Translations under genes and position numbers: made by a program
Notes under the pieces: generated by a model
Databases searched by the model: none
Seen by the model: the letters and a program-made list of their open reading frames with translations, nothing else
Told to the model about the DNA's origin: nothing
Shown: positions 32,030 to 42,862 of the stretch, piece after piece
Layout of the letters: the number at the start of each line of letters is the position of its first letter
Numbering within the stretch: the stretch's first letter is position 1
Assembly: GCA_030710605.1 (NCBI GenBank)
Contig: CP092877.1
Span: 40,718,406-40,782,405, forward strand
Length of the DNA: 64,000 bases
Direction of reading: 5' to 3'
Source of the DNA: Cordylochernes scorpioides
Lineage: Eukaryota > Arthropoda > Arachnida > Pseudoscorpiones > Chernetidae

Positions 32030-32335
32030 GAATGGAAATCTGCTGCTGCACATGACTGGTACAAGCTGGAGGGACAAGCACCGGTTCTGTCCTCACAAGA
32101 GAACAACAGTCTTTGATTTCCAGACTTAAATCTGGTCATCTATGGACAATGACTTTCCAGAATGGTTGCAAGGTTTTCCCACTATGTACTAAGTGCAATT
32201 CTCAACCTACAACACTGCACATTATTGGCTGTATTGGTTCATCCATTGATGAGTTCTACTCATCCCCAGCAGACACCATCAACAAGCTCTACAAGCTTGA
32301 TACCCTGATATGATTGAGTGGAGATAAGAAAGAAG
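32030..32335 (+). pseudogene. LINE ORF2 C-terminus (best copy)
   Basis: The plus-strand frame has AHDWYKLEGQ, then ISRLKSGHLWTMTFQNGCK and the knuckle CTKCNSQP...HIIGC, ending at a stop after KLYKLDTLI. A frame change lies near 32110. This family supplies the many GAGTAGAGCTCATCAATGG tails in the window. Confidence 0.7.
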
Positions 32336-32339
32336 AATA

Positions 32340-32571
32340 CATTATATCTAGGTAGTTTGAAAACTGAGAATAGATAGTTGTCCTGAATCCCATCCCATGC
32401 TCTTCTCTGTGTTTGCTCCAATTGGGCTGCGTAGAGCAAGGTGTAATAAAACTTTGGTAGAATTGATTTGACCCATATTCCCCAAACTGTATTGATGGCA
32501 TCCTTTGTCATGTTTCTAAAATGTTGCTCCATTATTTTAATGGAATTTAAAGTTGTCAACTGCCAAATCAA
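32340..32571 (-). pseudogene. LINE ORF2 post-RT fragment
   Basis: The minus-strand frame (LNSIKIMEQHFRNM ... VKSILPKFYYTLLYAAQLE) resembles the linker after the LINE reverse transcriptase, where the chain contains an ILPKLLYG-like block. Truncated at both sides. Confidence 0.5.
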
Positions 32572-33015
32572 TGTATACCACCTACATGGAAATTTTTCCA
32601 GGAGAAAATTGGTCTAAAAAAGCATAGGGCTCCTCTCCCGTCAAATTAAACGTCAAAACTAAACACCATCTATATGCTTTTTTAGATAAATTTCCCCTCC
32701 CTGTAAAATTTCCATCTATATTTTCGCCATAGATTTGGCCTAGCCACTTTGTCAGCTAAACACCTCTTTGGCTGATTGTGAAGATTCCATTGGATTCTCT
32801 GTGGATCTCATGGAATAAAGTCCGCCTTAGGCTGACGAGGGCCATTAACCCAAAACCATGGTCTCTAGGTGGACACTTCTCAGTTTGCCAAAGCTGGTGT
32901 TGTAGCTTTGTCACCGACCTGAGGCCACTAGTTTGCGGCAACGGTCAATAGATGGCATCTAGTTTTGATGTTTAATTTGACGGGAGAGAAGCCCTATGCA
33001 TTTTTTAGTATATCT
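32572..33015. mobile_element. Decayed hammerhead-type element in TIMM8 intron
   Basis: The outer inverted parts CTCTCCCGTCAAATTAAAC and its inverse near 32970-33000 frame an interior with CTGACGAGGGCCATTAACCC followed by AAAA at about 32833-32856, where GAAA would be needed. So the ribozyme core has lost an essential G. Confidence 0.5.
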
Positions 33016-33184
33016 ACATGTTATAATGAGAAGCTGTGTTGTCCTCTGAATTAAAGAGTCATTTGGCCCATTTCTAAACCTCAATACTTTTTTTTTTGGT
33101 CCAAAGTAGATTTTGAGTAGATTGTGCTCTATAGATTTTGTATTCTCCGAGAAGCAAAATGATGTTTGCAAACAGGAGGTTTTA

Positions 33185-33325
33185 AAACGATGGTAATCTC
33201 TTTATTCGTTAATAGAATAAAAATTTACAAGATGGGGAGAAGAATTTATTTGATTCAAGGAAACTCCTCTCTTCCTGTCTTGTGATTTTTCTACTATTAA
33301 CGAATAGGGAGATTACAATCATCTT
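33185..33325. repeat. Foldback repeat
   Basis: GGTAATCTCTTTATTCGTTAATAG faces an imperfect inverse (ACTATTAACGAATAGGGAGATTAC). No ORF. Confidence 0.55.
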
Positions 33326-33649
33326 AATTTGACCTATATTTGGAAATATGAATCTCTTTCAAGGAGATATTGAGCATCACGAGTGGCTCATTCATAAAAA
33401 ATCTCTCCAGCTCTCCAATTCAACCACATATGTGAATGAAAGAAACTTCTCCCCTTCATGTGATTTTTCTTCTTGAGGGATATTTCAATAATTGGTCGAT
33501 ATATACTGAAGCAATAACGCGTCATATATATAATACAAATTTTTTTGTATATATATATATATTGTATATATATAATACAAATTTAATACATTTTTTTGAT
33601 CCAATATATGCCTTTTTAATTAAATATAATACAAATGAAAACACCAAAA

Positions 33650-34170
33650 CACGAATGTTTCTTTTCACAAATAAATCAAACTTCTACTGCCCTTACTGCG
33701 ATGAAAAAAATATATTGGGAGGGCTTGGCTCATCAGTGGTGAACCCTCCCAGCGGTTTCACCAATTTAATCTACCAGACCACTTCTTTAGAGCTCTAATA
33801 CTGTATTGGATCATTCTGCTTTTATATGCTACACTGAAGGGTGGAATCTTAGAAATGGTATTTAAGCAAACTATGGACATATGTTTTTAGGACAGTAGAA
33901 TTACATGTGATACTGTGAGCGGTCAGGAAATGCCCAACTCCACCTTTGCCGGTCCCAAGCCCGGATGAATAGTACCCTGTAAGGGCTCCTGTTCCAGGGA
34001 TACAGGATGAGCAGCGTTTGTACTCCATGTTAGGAGCGGCTGCACATGGCATCTGTTCTTCGGGTCAGAGATGGCCATTTCTTTTGGAGCTAAGTCAGCC
34101 TGCCACTGAGTAGTGCACCCAGTCTTAATGGTAAAGGCAGACGCATTCTACTTCACGCAGTCATGTGGTT
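33650..34170. other. Repeat-derived intron sequence
   Basis: 33675-33790 matches one half of the foldback at 55367-55905 (CTTCTACTGCCCTTACTGC, GGTGAACCCTCCCAGCGGTT). 33930-34160 is a moderately GC-rich repeat fragment; its last part (GGCAAAGGCAGACGCATTCT) recurs near 53500. Confidence 0.4.
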
Positions 34171-34343
34171 GTCAAGTCTCAAGCACTACAAGCTTGATAC
34201 ATTAATATGATTGAGTGGAGATAAGAAAGAAGAAGAAGGAAATGCCCCTTTTTTTTCATATATAACAAGTGCTTGTATCTAGAGGCAACCTTCCGCCACT
34301 TTAGACTATGTCGCTTGAATCTGATGTGAACTGGGCTGCGCAG

Positions 34344-34529
34344 GTGTCCAGCATGACAGACATCTGCTGGGAGAAGTGTATGGACAAACCCGGCTCCCGT
34401 CTGGACCCCAAGCTGGAGTACTGCCTCTCCAACTGCGTAGATCGTTTCATCGACGCCTCCAAGGCCATCACTGTGCGTTTTAGCGAGCAGCTCACAAAGT
34501 CTGCATCCTCGGGACAATGGTCCTCTTAG
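34344..34529 (+). CDS. TIMM8: TIMM8 exon 2
   Basis: The acceptor CTGGGCTGCGCAG precedes codon 27. The exon encodes both halves of the twin CX3C signature, CWEKC (C34, C38) and CLSNC (C53, C57), with the family spacing of 14 residues between them, plus MDKPG and RFIDAS, which are Tim8 hallmarks. Stop TAG at 34527. The four cysteines form two intramolecular disulfides via the Mia40 pathway (family knowledge). The open frame also extends 36 bases upstream of the acceptor, but that part does not match Tim8. Confidence 0.9.
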   Translation: MSSMTDICWEKCMDKPGSRLDPKLEYCLSNCVDRFIDASKAITVRFSEQLTKSASSGQWSS

Positions 34530-34540
34530 TCGTCTATTCT

Positions 34541-34546
34541 AATAAA
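34541..34546 (+). terminator. TIMM8 polyadenylation signal
   Basis: AATAAA 12 bases after the stop codon, followed by a T/TG-rich stretch. This gives a very short 3' UTR. Confidence 0.65.
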
Positions 34547-34627
34547 GTTTTTATTGATCATTTTATCTCGCCATTCCTGTCCTGGGGCTTCTTCACTTGT
34601 CTAGTGGACATTTTGTCATCATTCTTT

Positions 34628-34862
34628 TTTATAGGAGGTCGATGGAAGGGTGGTCTAAACTGTTTTCGGCTGCTACGACCCGGGATCGAATCCCGCATTG
34701 GGGATGTTTTTCTAATTTAAAAAATGCTCCAGTGGCCCCCGATTCTTGCAAAGTCCAACTGCTTTTCACATGTGTAGACATGTGGTACACTTACAATAAA
34801 AGCAGTAGGCAACTTCTACCCACCATGATTATCATGGCCTGTACCATGTGTACTGGGGATAA
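34628..34862 (+). mobile_element. tRNA-derived SINE downstream of TIMM8
   Basis: GGAGGTCGATGGAAGGGTGG head with GATCGAATCCC B box, then the CACATGTGTAGACATGTG body. Shorter linker than other copies. Confidence 0.7.
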
Positions 34863-35156
34863 AAAAAATTACAAAATTATTTTTTTATACACTTGTGCTG
34901 TTCTTGTCGTCTCCATTCTTTTACCTGTTCAGCACACATTATTGTTCTGTTAAGATTCTAATAGATAGAAATGGTTGGTTTGGTGAGTTCAATCGCATGA
35001 CTGACTGTGATGGAATTTTCTGCTGTCCAGTTTAGACTGTTTGCCACCATTAAATAGGTGATGTTGGCAAAATGATATCATTTGGAATATAAAATTTGTT
35101 CCCACAGTATGTTTCTTAATTTAGGATGAGTAAAAGCTTTTAAATTCTCACTTAGA

Positions 35157-35232
35157 TTAGTTATTTATCCCAAGTACACGTGGTACAAACCACCGTGGAC
35201 ACCACATGTCTATTTACACATGTTGAAAGCAA
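35157..35232 (-). mobile_element. SINE 3' fragment, minus strand
   Basis: TTATCCCAAGTACACGTGG and ACCACATGTCTATTTACAC are the inverse of the SINE body end. Confidence 0.55.
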
Positions 35233-35269
35233 AAAATTAGTGAACATTGGGAATGTTTCCAGACTTTTG

Positions 35270-36650
35270 TTGTTAGTGTCTAACCAATTGAATTCAACCC
35301 TCGGTGACTATTGACAACTATTCTCATATATTTGATCTGTTAGTGACCATCATTCACAGCTCAACTAATGACCTTCCGATAGCTTCCTTGACCCCTTCTA
35401 GCCACTCACTGCAGGTCTTCCTTCTTCAATTTTTTCAAACATATTTTCCTAAACTGTTTGCTCCCATGATGTGTCTGAAGTAGGTCAGTCTTTGTTCATC
35501 TATTTGGGATTCTAGTGATCTAGCAAGATTAATTTTATTTAAGATTGAAACATTTGATATTTATCTGTCCATGACACTGAGTAGCTTTCTCCATGTCTAC
35601 AATTCAAAGGCTTCATTTCTTTTTTTTTTTTAGATCATCTCTCACATCCATAAGTGACCACAGGAAATACCAATGCCTCTACAATTCTCTTATTAAGTCT
35701 GGAGAGAAAGGTCTTTATCTTTCATAATCTTGTCCAATTTCATCATTGTGTCCCTTCCTAGTGCTATTCATATTTTTACTTCCTCTAACCAACCTCCCAT
35801 CTTATCAATCCTGGATTCTAAGAATATGAAGTGAGCAATTATATAAATGCTTTCTTGATGAATTTCAAAGATATTGTAACATAGAAAATTAGGAAAGACA
35901 AACTTTTGAATGATAAGGAAATTTATGACGCAAAACAAATTAAAATTTATAAAATACAAGATAAGCAAAAAGAGAAGTTTACAGAGTAGAAAAATATAAA
36001 TTTCAAAATGGATAATCTAAATAAAATAATAAATACCTTGCTACAATATTTATATTATCAGTAGTTTCAATAATACAATATAATGCAGCTTATTATTGTA
36101 GAACAACATTTGAAAATTATCCAGCATATGTTTCTTTTGAACGAAAAAATCGAAAATTATTTTAAGGAGAAATAACGATTATTCCACTGAGAATTCCCAT
36201 CCCTGGACACTTTATTTTAACAGTAATCATTACCCTTCACAATTCATCCTTTCATACTTCATCCCTAAGGATAGAAATAATCGTTTTTTCTCCTTAAAAT
36301 AAATTTCATTTTCGTTCAAAAGTAGTTTCAATATCAGTCTTGCTGATATTTTAACCAAATTTTTCACAATCTTTAACTTTCTCAATAATCTCTTTTAGGT
36401 CTTTGTTTTCTACTAGCAGTATGGTGTCATCAGATAGCGAAGGTTGTTTATTTTCATTCCTCTAATGTGTACATCTATTTTATCAAGGTCAGTTAATCTC
36501 ATGATATGTTCAGTGTAGAGGTTAAATGGTGATAGTATACAGTCTCACTACTTTCTCTGGTTTGAGCCATCAGTATTCCTATATTTGCTCTTAACTGGTG
36601 GCTTCACAGTGGCTTGTTATAAAAGATGATTGAAATGTTCTGGAATTTTT
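35270..36650 (-). pseudogene. Dead LINE reverse transcriptase and tail
   Basis: On the minus strand, around 36440-36370, LSDDTILLVENKDLKEIIEKV corresponds to the LINE YADD box with Y-A replaced by L-S. Further on (35510-35340) come TYFRHI and RRKTCSEWLEGVKEA, the LINE C-terminal pattern before the stop. Many stops and a foldback insertion (36073-36320) make it clearly inactive. Confidence 0.65.
36073..36320. mobile_element. Foldback element in LINE, 13 bp duplication
   Basis: Flanked by AGTAGTTTCAATA at 36060-36072 and 36321-36333. Arms contain TTTTAAGGAGAAATAACGATT and its inverse. Same family as 54854-55074, inserted in the opposite sense. No ORF and no clear ribozyme core. Confidence 0.75.
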
Positions 36651-37387
36651 ATTCTCTTATTTATTCCTTTCTTGCTATTAGATATCTCTCTAGGGTCTAT
36701 CTTTCTGTCACAGACAGTTCCATCATAATTTTATACAATCTGGAAACTCTTTGATCTCTACACATTGAAGCTCTTTTATAATTTATATCGCAAGTCTTTT
36801 TTTTACATAGAACTGGGAATGTCTTCTTGAATACTGGGCAAAGCCACATTATACTCTCAGCAATCTCGGGCAAAGCTAAACTTATTTGAATTGAGAGTTT
36901 TCTTCATTTAAAGAATATTTTTTGTGTTAATGAGTGTTTATTTTCATGAATTGTCATAGAACGTAACTGTAAACAAAAAAATACTGCTAAATTTGTTTTG
37001 AAATTGCAAGCTGTGAGCTGAAACATGCACAACAATTTTCTATTTAAAAAAATCTAAAAATTAAAATCTTTTATTTAACTTGCTTCCATGTCTCTCTGTC
37101 CACAAATCTTGTAATCGATTTTTAGTATATTTCTTGAGTACGTAGGAATCTGAAATTTGGTGCACTTATTAGAACCTGATGACAATGTAAGTTGACAAAT
37201 TTTCAGACTTCGGGGTTGTCAGAATGGCAAGGAACGGACAAATTTCCTAATTGCCTTTCAAAATTTTATTTTAATATACTACCAGATCACATAGAAGTAT
37301 GAAACTTTTAACACTCACTCAGTACAATGAACAATGCAAGTGTTCATATTTTCAGACTTCTGGGTGGTCGGAGTGGCTGGGAATGAA
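36651..37387. other. Non-coding repeat remnants
   Basis: 36960-37045 resembles the interior of the Tigger-like element (AAATTGCAAGCTGTGAGCTG). 37130-37385 contains two diverged copies of a TTTTCAGACTTC(G/T)GGG block. No gene. Confidence 0.4.
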
Positions 37388-39655
37388 CAAAAAGATGTTT
37401 TATTTGTAATAAAAAAGGACATCTAGCTAATGATTGCTGGTTTCGAGATAAGCAGAAACAAGGATATCAAAAGAAATGGACTCCTGATTATAGAAATCAC
37501 AAATACAGTAGAGAACATTCAAATAACCTAGTGGATACTATGAAAAGTGGAATTAATGAGCAAGTGTTTGAAACATATGTAAAAGAATTTGAAGATTCAC
37601 CATATGAGAGAAATGATAGGCAAATATGGTGTATAGATTCAGGATGCACCGCACATTTAACCCCAAACCTAACTTTGATGGAAAATGTGACAGAGTACAA
37701 AAGTGAGATCAACCTAGCTGAGAAGGGCAAAACTACCCAAGCCATAGCCAAAGGAGATATGAGACTTACTACGTGCACAAGTGAAGGCCAAGAAAATATT
37801 CGCATTAAAGATATCTTACATGTACCAAATTTAAGGAATAATTTCTTGTCAGCATTCGAATTAGTCAACAAAGGAAATTCAGTTATTTTCAATAAGGATA
37901 GAGCAAAAATTTATAACGAAGGAATGATTTAGTTGCTGAAGCATATATTAAAGATAGAATGTTTATGATGGAAACAAAACTAAGAAATGTACCAATGGCA
38001 AAAAATGAAAATGTCATGGTTATAAATACACTTTTATCAAATAAAAATAGCAATATAAGTTTATGGCATAAAAGATTAAGCCATATAAATGAAGAATACA
38101 TGAAAAGGATGATTCAAGGACATACTGTAAAAAGATTGGATCTAAAATTCGAAAGGTTGCCAGAGTGCGAAGCATGCATAATGGGAAAACTGGTTCAGAA
38201 GCCATATAATATTACAGAAAATTATACAGTTAAGCCCCTGCAGTTGATTCATATGGATTTATGTGGACCAATGCTATGTCAATCTTTATGAGGATCTAAG
38301 TATTTTCTTGTTATAGTAGATGATTACACAGTAGAAGAATCTTTGTATATTTCCTGAGATCAAAAGATGAGACCTTTGAAAGATTTGAAGAATTTAAAGC
38401 AAGAGCCGAAAATTAATTAAGTCTTAGAATAAAAGATGTAAGAACGGACAATGGAACTGAATTTGTAACTCTAGATTTGAAGGACTTTTCAAGAGAAGTG
38501 GGATCGATCACCAACTTATCACCACATACTCACCACAAAGTAATGGAGTCGCAGAGAGTGTGAATAGGACTCTTATAGATACAGCGAGAACCTTACTAAT
38601 TGACTCAAAATTACCCATGAAGTTTTGGGCAGAGGCAATTGCTACAGCTGCATACATTAAGAATTGTACCCCCCAAATGTCTATTAAGCACCATACACCT
38701 ATACAGAGATGGAATGGGAGGAAACCATCAATTAAACACATTCGAATATTTGGATGTTTGACACATTGGCTTGAGAGCAAACCAAGAAGAAACAAGTTTT
38801 CACCAAAGGGTAGAAAAGGAATATTTATTGGTTATTCCATTAAAAGAAAATCCTACAGAATATATGATATAATGACAAAGAGAATTCATGAAGTCAGATC
38901 AGTAAAATTTAGTGAAGATAAGAGAGGAATTGATTATGCAAATGATATTCAGGAAGATACTAATTGTGATAATTTGACCTATAAAGGAAATTATGAAGAA
39001 ATAGTTGCTGAGAACTTTCTCATCTTGAAAAAAGACAATCCTGTCACAGAGAGTAAAATGAAGTCTCAGGAGGATACTTCAATAAAACCAGGTGGTGACA
39101 CTGAAAATGACTTATCACAAACTGAACCGATAGAGGAAATATGCGTAAAAGGTGGAAGAAAGAAAGGAGAAACAAAGAGTATCTTAGAAGAACGGCACAA
39201 AGCAAGACTTGAAGAACAAGAAAGTAAATTGATCAAAGAAGGAGTTCGACGCCCACAAAGAATAAAGGATAGGAATGATGCAAACTTAATTATGGAGAAA
39301 TAGATCATTATATTCCGGAGAATTTTAAAGAAGCAATGGATAGTGGAGAAAGAAATGAATGGCACAAAGCAATGGAAGAAGAGCTCAGTAAGATAGAGAA
39401 ACATAAAGTATGGACACTAGTACCAAGGTAAAATGGTATGAAAGTCATCAATAGTAAATGGGTCTACAGTACGAAAAAAACATCAAATCACGGCATATAT
39501 AAAAGAAAGGCCAGACTGGTTGCTGTTGGATGCAATCAAGATATGGTGTGGACTATAAGGACAAATTACGGAAATGTGCAGATAGCCTTGGACTTGCTGA
39601 TTAGGGCTTACACACAGGAAAACATGTGTTGTATATACGAGTATATTAACTAGCG
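37388..39655 (+). pseudogene. Copia retrotransposon relic (gag end to RT start)
   Basis: Broken frames in copia order. A CCHC knuckle (CFICNKKGHLANDCW), protease WCIDSGCTAHL (37531-37932), and a GAG-pre-integrase domain with WHKRLSHINEEYM (37959-38291). Then integrase, with its core damaged around 38290-38500 and YSPQSNGVAESVNRT preserved (to 39303). Finally the start of RT with NEWHKAMEEELSKI and KARLVAVG. It is cut at about 39650 by a CCCGGG-headed repeat. No LTR found. The linker similarity to 11143-11373 indicates a related family. Confidence 0.85.
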
Positions 39656-41315
39656 GATGTGTATCCGGCTTCGCCCGGGTTTTATCCGAGTAAAAGTTTG
39701 CCTAACGAACATTTGTTAAAACGATTCGAGAAAACATCCAATCCACCTATATATTGATTTATATACGTATATAAATATATTTTTGAAACACATAATTTTT
39801 TGAAAACATTTATTATATTTTAAATAAGATATTGTCACTTTTGTGAATTTTATAATTAATTATTTTTTTTTTCTCAATGAATTATATATATTAATTTAAA
39901 AATTACTCGATAAAAAAAAATACTCGATAAGTTGAATAAAATCAATATTAATTGGTTCCCTCGGTAATTGGAAGTTAAAAAGGAATAGTATCTTGCCTTG
40001 GAATTGTATTATTATTCTTGTCTCAAATAAATTGCCGTGTCATCCTGAATTTTGTCTTTCCTAATTTTCTACATTACAAAATCATCGTTTTATCTAGTGA
40101 ACATTTTTTCCCGGTCCCTTGAAAAATACTCGATAACTAACTTTGACTTGTGCGCAATTAATAGGTAGAAAATCTTACTTTTGATAAATAATCTTTAAGA
40201 TAATAAACTTAGTGATAATAAAAACCTATAGATAAAAAAACTTGTTATCATCGTCGCAATGGAGGCGCTGCTTGCGAGTTAAATCTACAAATCTGCAAAT
40301 AACTCTAGGGATATTCAAGAAATTATTTTTCAGAAACCTTCCAGGTACTATACTAAATAACTTCCCAAAGTTTCATGGCGTTCCAATGAGTGGTTTGGTC
40401 AGGCATAAAGGACAGACACACACACACACACAAATACATTCATTAATATATATTACTAGCGGACGTACCCGGCTTCGCCCGAGGTTTTACCCGAGTAAAG
40501 GTTTGTCTAACGAACATTTGTTAAAACAATGCTCTATAAACGTATAAAAAAAAAGATATATTTTGATAATTTGAAACTCGTAAATTTGAATCTCTCGATA
40601 AAGTGAACATTTTTTCCCGGTCCCTGTGAGCCGTGGCATCCTGAATTTTGTCTTCCATAATTTTCTACATTACAAAATCATCGTTTTATCTAGTGAACAT
40701 ATTTTCCCGGTGCCTTGAAAAATATTCGATAAGTTGAATTAAATCATGGTCGTGAATATCTCGATAAAGTGATTAATTTTTCCCGGTCCCTGTGTGCCGT
40801 GTCATCCTGAATTTTGTCTTTCCTAATTTTCTACATTACAAAATCATCGTTTTATCTACATATTTTACCGGTCCCTTGAAAATTACTCGATATGGACGTA
40901 GTTCCCGGAGGTTACCCGCCCCCCCAGCGCCAGGACCTCTTGATCCCTCTGATTGGCCGGCGGCCGGACGGGGGTGGGGGGAGGGGGGGGGGAGGGGGGG
41001 ATGCTCTTGATCCCTCTGATTGGTCGGTGGGAACTTGGACTGTCCAATGGCCGGCGGCCGGACGGGGGGGGGGGGCAGACCTAAGCCTAAGGTGGCGTTG
41101 CTTGCGAGTTAAAGCTACAAATCTGCAAATAACTCTAAGGATATTAAAGATATTCAAGAAATTATTTTTCGTAAACCTTTCCGGGGATACACCTAATAAT
41201 ATCCCAAATTTTCACGGCGATTGGATGTATGGTTTTCGAATCCATAGAGGACAGACAGACACACACACACACACACACAGACACACACACAGACATTCAA
41301 TTTTATATATATAGA
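39652..41315 (+). repeat. CCCGGG-headed repeats (GGCTTCGCCC subfamily), two in tandem
   Basis: Units start ACTAGCGGATGTGTATCCGGC (39651) and ACTAGCGGACGTACCCGG (40456) with a GGCTTCGCCCGGG head and end in ACACAC/ACAGAC-rich and TA-rich tails. The second contains a GC-rich block at 40905-41090. The ATCTCGATAAAG and ATTACTCGATA sub-blocks repeat within them. No coding frame. Confidence 0.55.
40965..41078 (+). repeat. G-rich tract, G-quadruplex candidate
   Basis: Long G runs interrupted by single T or A (around 40970-41000) and another at about 41065-41077, flanked by the repeated GGCCGGCGGCCGGACGGGGG. Highly unusual against an AT-rich background. Confidence 0.7.
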
Positions 41316-41830
41316 CTAGCCGAATGACCCGGGCAACGCCCGGGTTTTACCCGATTAAATGTTTTTATTTAAATACTATTCGTTACAATTATAAATTGGC
41401 GGCGTGGATGTCACTCTTGTGAAACGTCCCGCTCCAAACTTTGTGTCTGAGAAGCGATATTTTTATAGAAAGATGATCTGGCTTTTGTTTTCTGCTCGAA
41501 TGAATGTTTTTCTGTTAGAATTTTGTTCCTGCGTACAAAATAATGAGCTGGTTTCACCCGTGGTCTCTGCTTTTTGGAATTTTTCCCGATATAATTTTGT
41601 ATCTGATAATCTTACATGATACAGCAATATCGTCATCATCATTTTCTGACTAATAATATATAGTTTTAATAATTGATTTAAATATTTTTAAAAATAGCCT
41701 ATCGTCTTCCCCATATTTTTTTACCTATGTATGGAAATTTTGGTTTGAATTAGTGAACTACTGCGAATTTGTATACCGACATACAAACCAACAAACAAAC
41801 ATACAAACATTCATTTTTATATATATAGAA
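41316..41830 (+). repeat. CCCGGG-headed repeat (CAACG subfamily)
   Basis: Starts CTAGCCGAATGACCCGGG and ends ACATTCATTTTTATATATAT. The middle differs from 7691-8912. Confidence 0.6.
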
Positions 41831-41876
41831 GAAGAAGATATAATATAAATGAGTTTTAAAAATTGTTTTAAAAAAA

Positions 41877-41947
41877 TGCATCGGCCGGGAATCGAACCCT
41901 GGCCGCCCGCGTGGCAGGCGAGCATTCTACCACTGAACCACCGATGC
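41877..41947 (-). tRNA. tRNA-Gly(GCC) sequence in a repeat
   Basis: 71 nt with fully paired acceptor GCATCGG/CCGATGC, anticodon GCC, intact A and B boxes, and one T-stem mismatch (CCAGG against CCCGG). Flanked downstream by the same tail (AAAATTTTTAAAACTCATTT type) as 48568-48638. It may be a tRNA-Gly-headed SINE; a working gene cannot be excluded. Confidence 0.6.
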
Positions 41948-42180
41948 TTTAAAAAAAATGGCCATATTTAGGTATTCATTCCATTCCGGATTAGTCCGCG
42001 TAAAAAAAAGTTCTTCAAATGAAAAAAAGAAATAGCCAAAAATACTAATCAAAATGCAGCCGAAAATTTTCCTCAGGTTTATAAAAAGCGACATGCAAAA
42101 TTTGGTACCAATTGGTTCAGTAGTTTTTGAGTGTATCGCGAAACAGACAGACAGAAATTGACTTTTATATATATAGAGAT
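41948..42180. other. Repeat flank ending in TA tail
   Basis: Non-coding; ends ACAGACAGACAGAAATTGAC followed by a TATATATATAG tail, like other retroposon ends here. Confidence 0.4.
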
Positions 42181-42190
42181 TATTATTTTA

Positions 42191-42208
42191 CCCCCCCCCC
42201 CCCCCCCT
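42191..42208 (+). repeat. Poly-C run (about 18)
   Basis: An uninterrupted C run flanked by T-rich sequence. Length may be affected by sequencing. Confidence 0.9.
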
Positions 42209-42626
42209 TTCTTTCTTCTTTTATGCCTTAAAGTTTCAAACTGTTGAAATTGGTAAACAAATCAATTTAAAATAATCTGTGATGTAAAATATGTTCCTTT
42301 TTGACTAAGTTTGTTTTGTTTATGTTGTAGTAATAGCTTAGAATATTGAAGCTCAACGTTTTCTTCACACACACATTTGTTAAATTAATTAGTTTGTTTA
42401 ACCTCTCTCCTTGTATTTGAATAATAAATTTGTTTAAATTAATAAGCTGCAGTTATGTTAAATTAAAATTCAAAATACAACACAAACAAACAATTTCCTA
42501 CTCTGCCCCTTACTGTAAATAGAAACATATTGTTAGAAATTTGATAATCAGTGGTGGATCCTCAAATAGTCCATCTGCCATGCCGCACAAATATTGTATT
42601 GGATGATTCTGAATATATATCCAACA

Positions 42627-42850
42627 TTATTTAAAAATGCCTATTTTGGATCATAAAGTTTTTATTTCCGATATTTAAAATTTTATAGCAGTTGTACATA
42701 CTCGTGAATTGATACGCGAGCTTATCAAAACAATCTTGTTCCCCGAAGAAGTTTGGCGAGTTGCCACACGAAATATCGGAAATAAAAACTTTATGATCCA
42801 AAATAGGCATTTTTAAATATTGTAATATATGGATTGCTCTATTTTCAAAC
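42627..42850. mobile_element. Foldback element with 12 bp duplication and hammerhead-like core
   Basis: Flanked by ATATATCCAACA at 42615-42626 and 42851-42862. About 45 bp arms contain TTGGATCATAAAGTTTTTAT and its inverse. The interior holds a hammerhead-like block at 42739-42781. No ORF. Confidence 0.75.
42739..42781 (+). ncRNA. Degenerate hammerhead-like motif
   Basis: Stem I TTCC/GGAA, CCGAAGA (one base off CTGANGA: T to C), stem II around TGGC/GCCA, GAAA, stem III palindrome ATAT without loop, cleavage base C. The arrangement is right, but the core substitution should weaken cleavage. Confidence 0.5.
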
Positions 42851-42862
42851 ATATATCCAACA

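Larger units (their letters stand above)
31410..34343 (+). other. TIMM8 intron (2934 bp)
   Basis: GT...AG intron in phase 0, filled with repeats: LINE tails in both orientations, two short mariner-type palindromes, a decayed hammerhead element, foldbacks and microsatellites. No host exon was seen inside. Confidence 0.8.

Noticed and set aside
33930-34170. Possible host exon in a GC-richer stretch of the TIMM8 intron
   Set aside because: Part of it recurs near 53500 and no long frame with splice sites is present, so it looks repeat-derived.
34308-34343. Using the ATG at 34308 as the TIMM8 start
   Set aside because: The twelve residues it adds do not resemble Tim8, while exon 1 at 31332 supplies the expected N-terminus and the splice sites fit.
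37140-37385. Possible copia 5' LTR upstream of the second copia relic
   Set aside because: No TG...CA boundaries, no primer binding site and no matching 3' partner; the repeated block is local only.
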